NCBI RefSeq assembly: GCF_026151205.1
Contig: NC_087075.1
Location: 14,213,628 to 14,277,627 of the forward strand
DNA: 64,000 bases
From: Bolinopsis microptera
Taxonomy: Eukaryota; Ctenophora; Tentaculata; Lobata; Bolinopsidae
Direction of reading: 5' to 3'
Each line of letters starts with the position of its first letter. The stretch's first letter is position 1. Below, piece after piece: positions 1-10,735 of the stretch. Made by a program: the position numbers and the translations under genes. Below the pieces are notes generated by a model, which searched no databases, had not been told where the DNA came from, and saw only the letters and a program-made list of their open reading frames with translations.

Positions 1-119
1 TAAACGATATTATTATCTTCAGGCCCCAACTTTGCATGCCAGGACCATTTCAGATCAATATAAGATCAAGATGTCTCAATATCACTAATAGTATTGGAAA
101 TATATTATTTTCAGTGGCG

Positions 120-845
120 TAACGAAGGGCCCGGCCGCCGACTCCGCTGTGTGGAGGGGGGGGGGCGGGGGCGCAATCTTAGGGGGGGGGGGAATCGTCG
201 TTTGAATGTGGGACAATTTGGAAAAAACTTAACTACGGTACTACTACTAGCAAAACTGCGTGCTTTGCTCTAGAAACACACTTTTTTTAAATTCACCGGC
301 GTATCCGCGTATCGTCTAAAATCATATAATTTGTTCAATTTTAGGGAAGGACGCCAAAAGGGGAAAGGGCGCCAACTTGTAGGTTTATAACCTACCAGGA
401 CGCGCACGACGGTCCTTTGAAACAAATATTTTACGAGTATCACCCGTTAAGCGCCAACAGGGGGGGGGGGGGCGCTTTTTCAGCGGGGGCGCCAACAGGC
501 AACGTTACGCAGTGTGTGATGTAGTTCTTTTCAAGTGAGTTTCAAAATGCCTTATCAAAATCATATTTAAGTCACTGTGAATAACGGTTTTGGTATTATT
601 AACTTTAATATGGCGCATTTTGATTTAAGTTTGAGTGCTTCATTATGGTTATCTCCGATGGTAATCTCTGATGCTTCGGGTTTGTGATTATTGTTTGGAA
701 TTGGATTGGGTAAGGGTTTATATAAAACCGTTTTTTGTTGACAACTTCTTATATTATTATATTATATTAATTTTTATTTTATTTTGACTTAAAATACCCA
801 ATCGATTTCTCGGGACAGTTAACAATCAAATGTTGTCACGTGAGT
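120..845 (-). repeat. Fragments of a dispersed element
   Basis: Positions about 205-350 match, in inverted orientation, the right arm of the element at 1520-2821 (2641-2821). Positions 690-845 match 2500-2650, again inverted. The piece between (360-690) is unrelated and holds a second repeat type, seen at 380-450, that recurs at 9160-9250. Runs of G occur at 157-190 and about 460-472. This looks like an old, interrupted copy of the same element. No gene is seen here. Confidence 0.6.
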
Positions 846-1519
846 GTAGAGTGATTAATCATCATCCCCGTGAGGCCGAAGTAAGGTAACTGTACGCGGT
901 GCCTAGTTCCGGTTTCTGTGTTAAGCTGTCTATGACTTCATCTAGAACTGCAATAATGGAGTTAACATACCTAGCAGTAATAACAAGGTCACATACAAAA
1001 GGAAACGAAACTCGATTATAGTTCATACGCTGTCTGTTTTATAGTATAAACAAACTAACAAGGAACCAATAATTGGTTTGGAGCTCTCGCGCTTTCATAT
1101 TTCGTTACTGGTTCCCTAGATAACTGCTAGCTCTTCTCGTGATTGGTGAGTGGTGACGAGTTTTTACTTTTAGCTACCAGTACCGATGAAGACACATTTT
1201 ACTCCTTGATTGATCTTCTCGCTTGTTTTTCACAGTTCGAAATAATTTTTCCCGCAAGTATTGTATCTTTATATACACAGGTTGAGAAATTCCAAAACTT
1301 CCTTTGGACCATTCAACTCATCACATACTAGGCTAAAGACAGCCTATTCGTTTCCTTTATCTGTGAATTTCGTTTTCTTTATCTGTACAATTATTTAATA
1401 TTTTCTGAGTTTCTCAACTGCCCTAAATTCTACCTTTTTTTTGTATCCAGATGAATCAATTGTTCAATTATATCTTTATGTACTTGACATGTGACAGTGT
1501 AACCCGTGCCTACAGGTAG
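846..1519. other. Intergenic, nothing recognised
   Basis: There is no convincing coding sequence. The 62-codon open frame at 1143-1331 has no recognisable domain. A short motif at 846-870, GAGTGTAGAGTGATTAATC, recurs near 9747 and, inverted, near 14940, so it belongs to a dispersed element. Confidence 0.5.
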
Positions 1520-2821
1520 CGTTACGCCACTTTACACCAACAACTTTTTTGCCGGGATTCGGAATTTGACTACTCCAACAATTTGGAAAAAACTTAACTA
1601 CGGTACTAGCAAAACTGCGTGCTTTGCTCTAGAAACACACATTTTTAGAGATTTTACCGGCGTATCGTCCAAACCAATATCATAACCACAAACCCGAAGA
1701 ATTGGAGAAAACCGAAGAGTTCACGTCAGGATGCCTCGCCCTCATTGTCTCAACTATGAGTTCAAGGAGGAAAGTAACAGTTCCTGCTTGAACCTAGCAG
1801 GGCCGGTACACTAATCAGCACTATCAGTTAGACTTTTCGTTCCGCGGAAGGAGTATTGAGAAGCCAAGAGTGTTCCGCAGAAACAATATTAAGAGCTGTG
1901 CAAGGATCTCAAAGGAACTTTTAATCGAATTCCACAATCAAAAGGTCGTATGTAATTTGCCTTGAGTCACAGCAAAGGTATGTGTTTATTACCTCAACCT
2001 GTACAATTACTATTAGGTCATACTTACCTTGGATACTTTGGAGAGATTCGTAAATTCCTCTACTGGGACCTGGGTCATCGAATAGTTCGACCGCCCTTGC
2101 AGCATCGCTGCTGCCTTATTCATACTCCACTCTCCAGTCCAGCAAAGAATTTCCATTAGTCATCTGCAGTCTCCATTAGTCATCTGCAGTCTACAGGAGT
2201 AGAACTATATCAGTATAATTATATTACAGTGTTAGTAATAGTATATGAATATCTGTATAATTGTGGGTGCGTGGCGTCGTCTGCTGACAGTGCTCAATCG
2301 GCAAGCCTAGTCCTACAGACCGGTAATTAAATTGTCCAGGTAACAAACACAAATTCCAACTGCTCTGATCTACTTGATATAAAAAACGTACTACAATTCC
2401 AACTGCTGATGATTCTTTCAAAGAAATTTCTAATAAAACTGTAAAACAGTAAACTCAGTGCCAACATTAACAATTCAAAATGAAATTAAATAAATCGCGT
2501 TACGACATTTGATTGTTAATGTTAATCGTCCGATCCCGAGAAATCGATTGGGTATTTTAAGTCAAAATAAAATAAAATTAAGAAGCTGTTAATAAAAAAA
2601 CGGTTTTACCATTTACTTTTACATAAACCCTTACCGCCCATCCCTAAAATTGAACAAATTAAATGATTTTAGACGATACGCCGGTAAAATCTCGAAAAAA
2701 GTGTGTTTCTAGAGCAAAGCACGCAGTTTTGCTAGTACCGTAGTTAAGTTTTTTCCAAATTGTTGGAGTAGTCAAATTCCGAATCCCGGCAAAAACGTTT
2801 TTGGTGTAAAGTGGCGTAACG
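1520..2821. mobile_element. Non-autonomous element with ~150-bp inverted ends
   Basis: Arms at 1520-1670 and 2671-2821 are inverted copies of each other with few differences. The outer ends read GTTACGCCACTTTACACC and its complement. The 1 kb between them contains no recognisable transposase, so it is best read as a MITE-like or deleted DNA transposon. No target duplication could be fixed with confidence. A partial inverted copy lies at about 205-845. Confidence 0.65.
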
Positions 2822-4164
2822 TTTTGGTTTTGGTTTTGGTTTATAGAGCTATAACACGCCACTTATGTCCAATGAAGGACTTCTAGGCAATGTGCTTGGT
2901 TGTGGGACACACTCAACTAGGGAAGTTGAGAGGCCTCAAATAAAGTCTCATTAAAGAGATATCAACAGAGTGTGAGCCACTGCCAGACTAACCTGTGATT
3001 AGAGTTTGCCAGGCTCTATGAGTGTGGCAGAGAGTGTCTTCTTTGTCCTATCCTTTGTCCGTGATGCTGGTAACAAACTCTTGTTGTGATTTGGTCACGA
3101 GTTAAAGTTGCCACATGTGGCAAAATAATGGAACAAAGTTGTGGATAAATAATTATCTTTGCACTGATGTACCGAGTAAATTGCACTGTTAATGATTTAA
3201 TCGTGATGAGAGTCATGAGGGTCTAAAATGGAAAACAGAGGGGTTAAATAATTAACCTTCACAGTTACTGGTGAATGGGCCATAAATTTAGAGAGAGAAG
3301 AGCTACTAATGACATAATCATCCTAGAACTAGGTGCAGAGTCAAGGTGCACAGTACTTAGCAAAGTACCATGAGGTAAATAAACTACTAGGAGATAAAAG
3401 GTGATCGTGAGTTAATAACTAGAAACCATGCCTCAAGATAGACAATATAGTGAGTATATGAGTGGAAAGAGAAACAAAATAACTCCGGAAATTAAAGATT
3501 AGGAAAATTAAGAAGATGATTATGTACGGAGCTGAATTAAAGAGGTAAGAGGAGAGAATAAATTGCAAAGACATTAAATAGGCAAAATAAACTATTAGAG
3601 GAAACCGTGTCTTCACAAAGAGGGTCTAAATGTCGAGATCTAAGTGTGGGGCTAATTAAAGGGTGCTGCAAGATAATATCAGAGATTATATAACTTAAGG
3701 AAGAGATGTGATCACGTGTGATAAGTAGTTGATGAGTGATCAAGAGCTGTCCAGCCTATATGTCCTAAAATACAGGCACACAGCCTGCGAACAAACGAAT
3801 TGCAAACGAATTGAGAAGCTACCCCACCTGGCCATACAAGTGAACGAGGAGAGGTCAAGTTCAGTCCAGCAACAACTTATGTTGGTTTTGGAAGTTAAGT
3901 CCAATAGTAGGCAGGACAAGGCACCAACACCTTAATCCTCTGAGGAGACGACCGAGTGAAGGCCAAGTTGACTGGGTTTTTATACTCTGGGTTTTTATAC
4001 TCTAGGTTTTTATTATACTCTGCTGTTATTATGCTGTACATTGCATGGGCATGTTGAATATAAACTGAGCAAAACGGTAACATGTTACCATTGCAAGGCG
4101 ACGGTATAAGAACTACGTGCGCGGGAATGTCGAATGAGTATATATCAGGTGACAGTGACACTAT
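2822..4164. other. Intergenic, nothing recognised
   Basis: Only short unsupported open frames are present. I see no domain, splice pattern or repeat structure that I can defend. Confidence 0.4.
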
Positions 4165-4425
4165 CAATTGGGCGCGAGCGTGAGTAGGAATCTCTCTCGA
4201 AAGAGTGCACAAAACATGTGTCACTAGAGTTGGGCGGAAGCGCGAGTAACAGGACTATGACAAAAGGTGCACAAAACAAGTGACACTGAGGAGAGCGCAC
4301 GCGTGATCTGAGTAACAGAACTCTGTCGAAGGAGTGCACAAAAAGTGACAATAAGGATGTGCTCGAGCGTGAGTTACAGGACTCTGAACGACTACAGTGT
4401 ACAGAGTGACAAAAATAGTGTCCAA
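4165..4425. repeat. Imperfect ~65-bp tandem repeat, about 4 copies
   Basis: Successive copies share the core GAGTGCACAAAA followed by a GTGACA-type segment and then a GCGCGAGCGTGAGTA-like segment. Copies begin near 4165, 4228, 4290 and 4353 and are diverged. The frames reported through it are by-products of the repeat. Confidence 0.65.
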
Positions 4426-4980
4426 AAACTAAAAGCTAAATTAGAAGTAGTCCCAGAGTTAGGAGAAGAAATGCAGGTTACAGCTTTAGAGAAACTACTG
4501 AGGAAAATGGAAGAGTGCGGATAAAAGTAGAGGTGAAGACAAAAGTAAGTCATAATAAAACTTCAGCACAAGTGAAATAGAAGAAGGTTCAAAAGAGTGG
4601 AACACCAAACCGTAGGCAGACTTCGTTCTCTACGAAACCTGATTTCGCTCTGTCTGTAAAAGTGAAGTTGTAGTAGGGCCATTCTGTAGTCAGCTATGCG
4701 TCCTTGCTTCTATGCTGGTTTCCATGCAAGGTATCAGGGACGGGGTATCAGGGGAGTGCAGTAATGGAAAAGAGAGCGAATAGGAAGAAAAAGTGCGCCA
4801 TTTTATTTGCTCACTCCATAATGTTGCATTAATAGTACAAAACCATCAATTAAGCCACTTACCGCCGGCCGATTTATAAAAAAATTTGCATATGGGCTTC
4901 GTCAGAGTTTTGTCGACACTATACCGAAAAAACCAGTCCTGCAACTCTTACCGTTTTTCCAATATAACCGACCGAAAATT

Positions 4981-5113
<133 letters not shown>

Positions 5114-5550
5114 TCTTGGCTTTATTAATATTGATGTGGATTGTGGAATCCATTTATCAAAGTAAGTATTTTTCATTAGTCGCCTATCGATATTCTAGTC
5201 CGTACTTAATTAGATTTTAGCCAATTTTCATCTCACATACGAATCACAAAATATGACAGAAGGTATTCAGTTTTGCTGACGCGTATTACGTTTTGTCTTT
5301 TATTGAAATAATGTGGTGCCTACCACGTTTTAATTGTATATGAGATCAATATATTTTTATGATGCACGGTTTAAGACTTTAAAGAAGTTGAATAATATTA
5401 ATCATATGCAATAAACACCGCCGAGGTTTATAATTTATAAACTCGGCCCAATTTGACAGTAATACTACTGTCGTCTCCTGCAGCCTTGTCAATGCCATCT
5501 TTGAGGTGAACATTTGCAACGAGGCCAAGTAGACGTTTCATGTATCGAGG

Positions 5551-5682
5551 CACTGTCGCGGCACTGTCACGGCACTCTCGATGCACTCTCGAGGCACTCT
5601 TGTGGCACTCTTGTGCCACTCTCAAGGCACTCTCAAGGCACTCTCGTGGCACTCTTGTGGCACTCTCAAGTCACTGTCAAAC
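5551..5682. repeat. 11-bp minisatellite, 12 copies
   Basis: Twelve consecutive 11-bp units of the form CACTCTCRAGG or CACTCTTGTGG can be lined up without gaps. The flanks 5114-5550 and 5683-6199 hold nothing recognisable apart from AT-rich sequence upstream of the next gene. Confidence 0.9.
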
Positions 5683-6199
5683 TTTAAAATGAATATTCAC
5701 TATACCTTTTGCTTAGCAATTACTAGATAGTCGCTAATTTTGAAATATCTCCGGCTGTAAAGGTCACAGAAGGATCCAGTTATAGCTAAGATTTTTATTG
5801 TTGTTTTATGTGTATTCATTTATTGCTTGTTTAATTTGTTTTTTTTTTGTGTTCAATTTATGATTATTTGTATCTGAGATTCTGTGATTAATTTATTTTG
5901 TTGATTGTAATATTGTGATATTGCATAATTTATTGTAAATATAATATATGTTTCAGAATTATGTAATGTAAAGTGATGGAAATATTTTAAACGGGCATAT
6001 CCTGTCCAAACCCAGGATGCACTACATGAAGAATTCTTGTAAATTTGTTTGAAAATCATTAATACATTGCGGATTGCCTTGTTTGTATAAGCTATTTTAG
6101 TAAATATGTAGGAGCTTTGCTTGTACATTGTCTTCCCTCATTTTACATCTTGATACTTATTCACTTAACATTAAAAACCACTACTTTATAAAGGTGATC

Positions 6200-7036
6200 A
6201 TGGATGACTTTCTCGGACACAGCCAGTTTCTAATCTACAGCAAATCCTTTAACCGAGCACGACTAGCTTCCACGAGTCCCGGGGTGGTGGGCACATATGA
6301 GCACGAATTTAGTCCATGCCAACTGTGGACCTTGGAGGCAGACCCTCAAAAACCGGGGTTTTATTACGTTGTAAACGAGAGATATCCCAAATACAGATTA
6401 GGCGTGACTAATCACACATTTGTAGTGTGGGACGGTTCTCACTTCACGGATCAGCTCTTTAAGTTTGTGAGTAACCATGACGGGTACTATTCCATCCAAA
6501 ATGCTCTCTATCCAGAGGAGTGGATTACCAAACACGGACGTGAGGATAATGATGTCTCTGTCAGAAGCTTCACAGGAGGAGACGATCAGTTGTGGCGACT
6601 TGTCCCACGCTTCCAAGCTTCCAAGTTAAACCAGGTAGTGTTTAACTACGACAACAGACAAGGTAGCAACCCCATTGGACGTGAGTTATCCGTTACCACA
6701 GGGGTCCGCCGAACCTCCACCTCCGCAATTAGTAACACGAGTACTTACAAGAAATCTATATCTGCTACTCTAGGGTTAGCTATTGAGGGGTTGGGGCTGG
6801 ATGCTAGTCACGCAACGGAGTTCGAGGAAAAACTAGAGATATCATTGTCTGAAGAGGTTGAACAGAGCTGGTCTAAGACGGAGAAAATATCATTTACTGT
6901 TCCCCCGAGAAAGAACTTTAAGGTTGTTCAGAAAGGTGTGAAGTTTGAGGGACCGATTGCGGCGGATACCTGTGTTCTGCTGACTGATATCAAGGTGTTT
7001 GAGAGCGATTCCTTACAGTTTGATGAGTCAGAATAA
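6200..7036 (+). CDS. Beta-trefoil lectin with aerolysin-type module
   Basis: A single-exon frame of 278 aa from the ATG at 6200. The longer frame back to 6128 would need a TTG start. Residues about 7-138 form a ricin-type beta-trefoil with three evenly spaced QxW-like motifs: QLW at 41, QLF at 85 and QLW at 130. Residues about 139-270 resemble the aerolysin/ETX-MTX2 fold. They include a Ser/Thr-rich amphipathic stretch (about 172-228) of the kind that forms the membrane-inserting hairpin, followed by a Pro-rich strand region. Lectin plus aerolysin modules occur in pore-forming proteins of fungi and animals, where the lectin binds surface glycans. Pore formation here is inferred from architecture only. 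There is no signal peptide at the chosen start, so export would have to be unconventional or use an upstream exon. No neighbour is obviously related. Confidence 0.82.
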   Translation: MDDFLGHSQFLIYSKSFNRARLASTSPGVVGTYEHEFSPCQLWTLEADPQKPGFYYVVNERYPKYRLGVTNHTFVVWDGSHFTDQLFKFVSNHDGYYSIQNALYPEEWITKHGREDNDVSVRSFTGGDDQLWRLVPRFQASKLNQVVFNYDNRQGSNPIGRELSVTTGVRRTSTSAISNTSTYKKSISATLGLAIEGLGLDASHATEFEEKLEISLSEEVEQSWSKTEKISFTVPPRKNFKVVQKGVKFEGPIAADTCVLLTDIKVFESDSLQFDESE

Positions 7037-8490
7037 GTATCTGACTAGATATTGCGCTCTGAATTTGACACTGACACTCGGACATTGCGGCGAACATATT
7101 AGGAATACTAACAGGAACCCGTTTAAAAGTGTAATTGAGCTGGAGTGGTTGCTAATTAGTAATTAAGAACCATAATTCACAACATTCTGTCGTCTCAAAA
7201 CTTATATAGAACTTATACTTATATTTCGTATAACTTTAATTTTTTAGGTAGTACTAGTATGAATAGTTTTTTAGTGAAGTTTATTTATTTAGAAAGAAAG
7301 TTTCAGAAATGCTTTAAAAAAGATGAAAAAAAGAAGACTTTTAAAGTTTGGGTTACAATATGATATTGTTATATATATATATTATATAATATTGTCAGTT
7401 GTGATAAGTAGAAATTTGATAATTGAGCAATTTTATCGGCTCCTCAAATATTGGTATTCTTTATTGTATTTGTATCACCCACAACAGCAACCCATATGAC
7501 AATTGACAATGGGTCGTTTACATATTATTTTTACCAATGACATGCCCAGGAAACCTAACTGCATGGCTGGGGCCTATCTCCGAAAGTAAAAGAGATATAC
7601 TTAAGGTTTCTTGAAATATGTTCGCCTTGTAAAAATAACTTTTCCTCTCCATAGGAGGAGAGCTTGAGACATTGAGACAATGTAGATTTTGAGTTATTGC
7701 GAAAAGTCTTATTTTGGACCATAGAAAAGTTTCCAAATTCATGACTCATGTCTTTTGATTTAATTGGCTGAATTTTGTCACGTGAAGCTGGAATGCGTCA
7801 CGCGTGCAATAAACTTAAGCGCGCGCGATAACAGATAAGCATCATTGATCATCATGTCATCTCGCTGCATGCAAAAACACGATCACCTCGCCTTTAGTAA
7901 CACGCCCAGTCAGTAAGATTTGCTGGGCATGTGTGATGATGTGATGTCATAAATTTTACTTTACCAAATCCTTCAGAAAGTGAATGTGTGTCAGCGCAAA
8001 CATTTGAGGCGCGGATCATGAACTCCACTTATCCCCGAATCATCAGTAACCGCGGAGACCTTTATGCTCGTTGTGGGGTACGGTGACTCCTGACTCCATT
8101 AACAGAGAGGGTTGCTAAGTTTCGCTGGAAAATGCTCGGTCATATCCTCTGAAGTGATTGTAACTCACACCCCAACTAGCATTGAGTTTTACTGTTGAGA
8201 GTATGGATAATATGAAAGGGAGAATTGCGGTAGACATCAAATCAGTATTTTCAAAACCATTTTGAGTGATTTAAATAAAAGAAATATGAATTTATGTAAT
8301 TTGACAGATTTGACAAAACTTCGACATATAGCCTCGAACAGAAACCATTGGAGAAATTTGTTTAGTTTTTGATACTTTAATTTTTTTGGGTTAAATATAT
8401 TTAAGTTTGTTTTTAGAGTTCTACACGTAGACTTATCAGATCCCTAAAATGTTTTTATATTACTACTTCGGATTTGTGTAAAGTTTGATT
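7037..8490. other. Intergenic, AT-rich
   Basis: This contains the 3' flank of the lectin gene and an (AT)n stretch near 7370-7392. I see no other gene or clear repeat. Confidence 0.5.
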
Positions 8491-9700
8491 CACGATGTCA
8501 ATGACAATTCTTCGCAGCTCGGCCTCGGGGCAAGGCACAGTGGTGCATCTCGCCAATCTACCGAAGCATTATTTGATGCTCGCGCGACCCAGTAGTGCAT
8601 CGCGCTACAATGTAAAGTTTGATAATAATAATATAATTTACTTTACTTTATTATTTATGGCCGTTGCAAGAAACATCATGCATTATTTGATGCGCAGAAA
8701 AGACACTTGACATACGTTGCATGCCACTTTTCGCGCGTGAAGCGCGCGCCGCCGAAGGCGGAAAAATGGGCATATAATGAAGGAAATCGGACTTTTTAGA
8801 GGGACGCATATTCTGCCTCCGCATATTCTGCCTCCTATTTGACCAAATATGGGAGTAATTGACTGAGATTGCGCGCGCGCCACCAAAACAGTTTGCGCGA
8901 CAGCAGCAGTTTTTTTGCGCTATAGTCCGATCCTGTGCCCTGCCTCAATTTTACACCCCATGCATGCATAGGGTTAAATAAAAAATGCTCCCCTGCACCC
9001 TGACGAGATATTGGCGAAAAACTGTCTCGATCACGTTGACACAAATTAACTTGTATCACGTTGCGACCCCCACGGTCGTTTCACTTTATCGTCCTGACGA
9101 TACAGGGGGAGCCGCGCACTTCGTGCGCGGCGGGTCATACAACGTATGACAAAAATTAACGGGTGATACTCGTAAAATATCTGTTCCATATATTGGACCG
9201 TCGACGAGTCCAACTCGGCGCGCGTCCTGGTAGGTTTTAAACCTACAATGACACAAACTGATACGTTGCATGCTACTTTTCGCACGCGCTTCCGAAGTTA
9301 GTCTAATTTCTCGTTAGGGTTTATAGGGTTTCAGCATATGCTTTTGTTTTAACGGGTGATACTCGTAAAATATCTGTTCCATATATTGGACCGTCGACGA
9401 GTCCAACTCGGCGCGCGTCCTGGTAGGTTGTAAACCTACAACTTTTGTTAAGGATTGGGTTAGGGTTAGGGTTGAGATCAGATTAGACTAATTTAGAGAG
9501 TTAGGGTTTCGAATAGTCGTTCAGGACCATCTCAACAGCTCTACACTCAACTTAATTGACGATGTCAATTCATCTCAGCTAGCTCGGCGCGGCACAGTAG
9601 CGCATCTCGCCGATCTAGAGTGCGCCTCATTGAGTGCGCGGCGCGGCACAGTAACGCATCGCGCTACAGCCTACAACACTCAACTGTCACGTGACTTTTT
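8490..9700. repeat. Cluster of CG-rich dispersed repeats
   Basis: Several short families are interleaved. One unit at 9050-9152 recurs at 9818-10022. A second unit at about 9160-9250 recurs at 9351-9441 and, inverted and shortened, at about 380-450. A third unit with the motif GCACAGTAGCGCATCTCGCC occurs at about 8500-8610 and 9560-9670. A telomere-like GGTTAGGGTTAGGG sits at 9461. None encodes a recognisable protein. Confidence 0.6.
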
Positions 9701-9817
9701 CAACCCGTTCTCTAACTGGTTAAAAAAGTTAGGTGACATGTTGAGTGTAGAGTGATTAATCAGTATATCCTCTAAAATTGAAAATGCGAAAAACAAATTT
9801 TTGAATGATGATTTATC

Positions 9818-10022
9818 TTGTATCACGTTGCGACCCCCACGGTCGTTTCACTTTATCGTTCTGACGATACAGGGGGAGCCGCGCACTTCGTGCGCGGCGG
9901 GTCATACAACGTATGACAAGATTTATCTTGTCATACGTTGTATGACCCGAGTGAGCGGCTCCCCCTGTACCGTCAGGACTATAGTGAAACGACCGTGCAT
10001 GGGGGGTCACGACGTGATACAA
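9818..10022. repeat. Inverted pair of ~100-bp palindromic elements
   Basis: A unit at 9818-9921 starts CTTGTATCACG, contains the hairpin GCCGCGCAC...GTGCGCGGC and ends CGTATGACAAG. It is followed at once by an inverted, diverged copy at 9932-10022, so the pair is a large near-palindrome. A single direct copy lies at 9050-9152. It looks like a tiny non-autonomous element. 10023-10528 shows nothing else. Confidence 0.75.
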
Positions 10023-10528
10023 GATTTATCCGACCGTGCTAAATCCTAAATCACTCTACACTCTGTCTCCTAGCTCGATACTTTTTATTACTTTACACTC
10101 GACGTGATAAATAAAAACTTGTTTTAAGTGCAAAGTGGCCCTGAATTATTATTCGAAACTTTAACCTTGTACACTGACCCCAACCCTAATCACTAATATT
10201 GAATATACAGTGGAACTGGGATGTTGGAGCGGATTCAAGTATCGACTTTATCTATAAATTAACTTTGGTTTTACAACTCAAAGTCAAGCCAACATATATT
10301 TTTTACCAATATGTAAAAGGGATTTCAAAATGTTCTCCTCTAAACTTCAAAGTACACCAATGAATAACAGTTGAATTATTTATAATAATCACGGTACGAG
10401 CTCCTTTGCAACTCAAAAACAAGATCCAATTCAAATAAATACTGCACCGCTACTATCCGGTCAAATATAAAACTGCAAGTGTTAACTCTTTAGAGACGAT
10501 TAAAACCGTTCATTATTTCATATATCAT

Positions 10529-10735
10529 GTAAACAGTGTTTTACTTATAGAATTAGATTGTAAGTTCCACACTAGCTTGATCACTTCTTGACACTTATTT
10601 CAGGTAAGCAGTGTTTTAGAGTTAGATTGTAAGTTCCACACTAGCTTGATCACTTCTTGACACTTATTTCAGGTAAGCAGTGTTTTAGAGTTAGATTGTA
10701 AGTTCCACACTTGCTTGATCACTTCTTGACACTCG
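10529..10735. repeat. Tandem duplication of the last exon tail, ~69-bp units
   Basis: Three copies, beginning near 10529, 10603 and 10672, repeat the last 3' coding segment and stop codon of the SMYD4-like gene (minus strand). The unit is 69 bp, 23 codons, so each copy keeps the frame and carries its own TGA. Only the rightmost copy (10672-10735) belongs to the predicted exon. Confidence 0.85.

Noticed and set aside
2840-4640. Possible LTR retrotransposon remnant
   Set aside because: No paired LTRs, primer-binding site or gag/pol frame could be found.
9180-9250. Hammerhead ribozyme suggested by GACGAGTCC
   Set aside because: The core CUGANGA is not intact and no GAAA follows at the right place on either strand.
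9461-9478. Internal telomere repeat
   Set aside because: Only about three TTAGGG units, too few to infer a telomere fusion.
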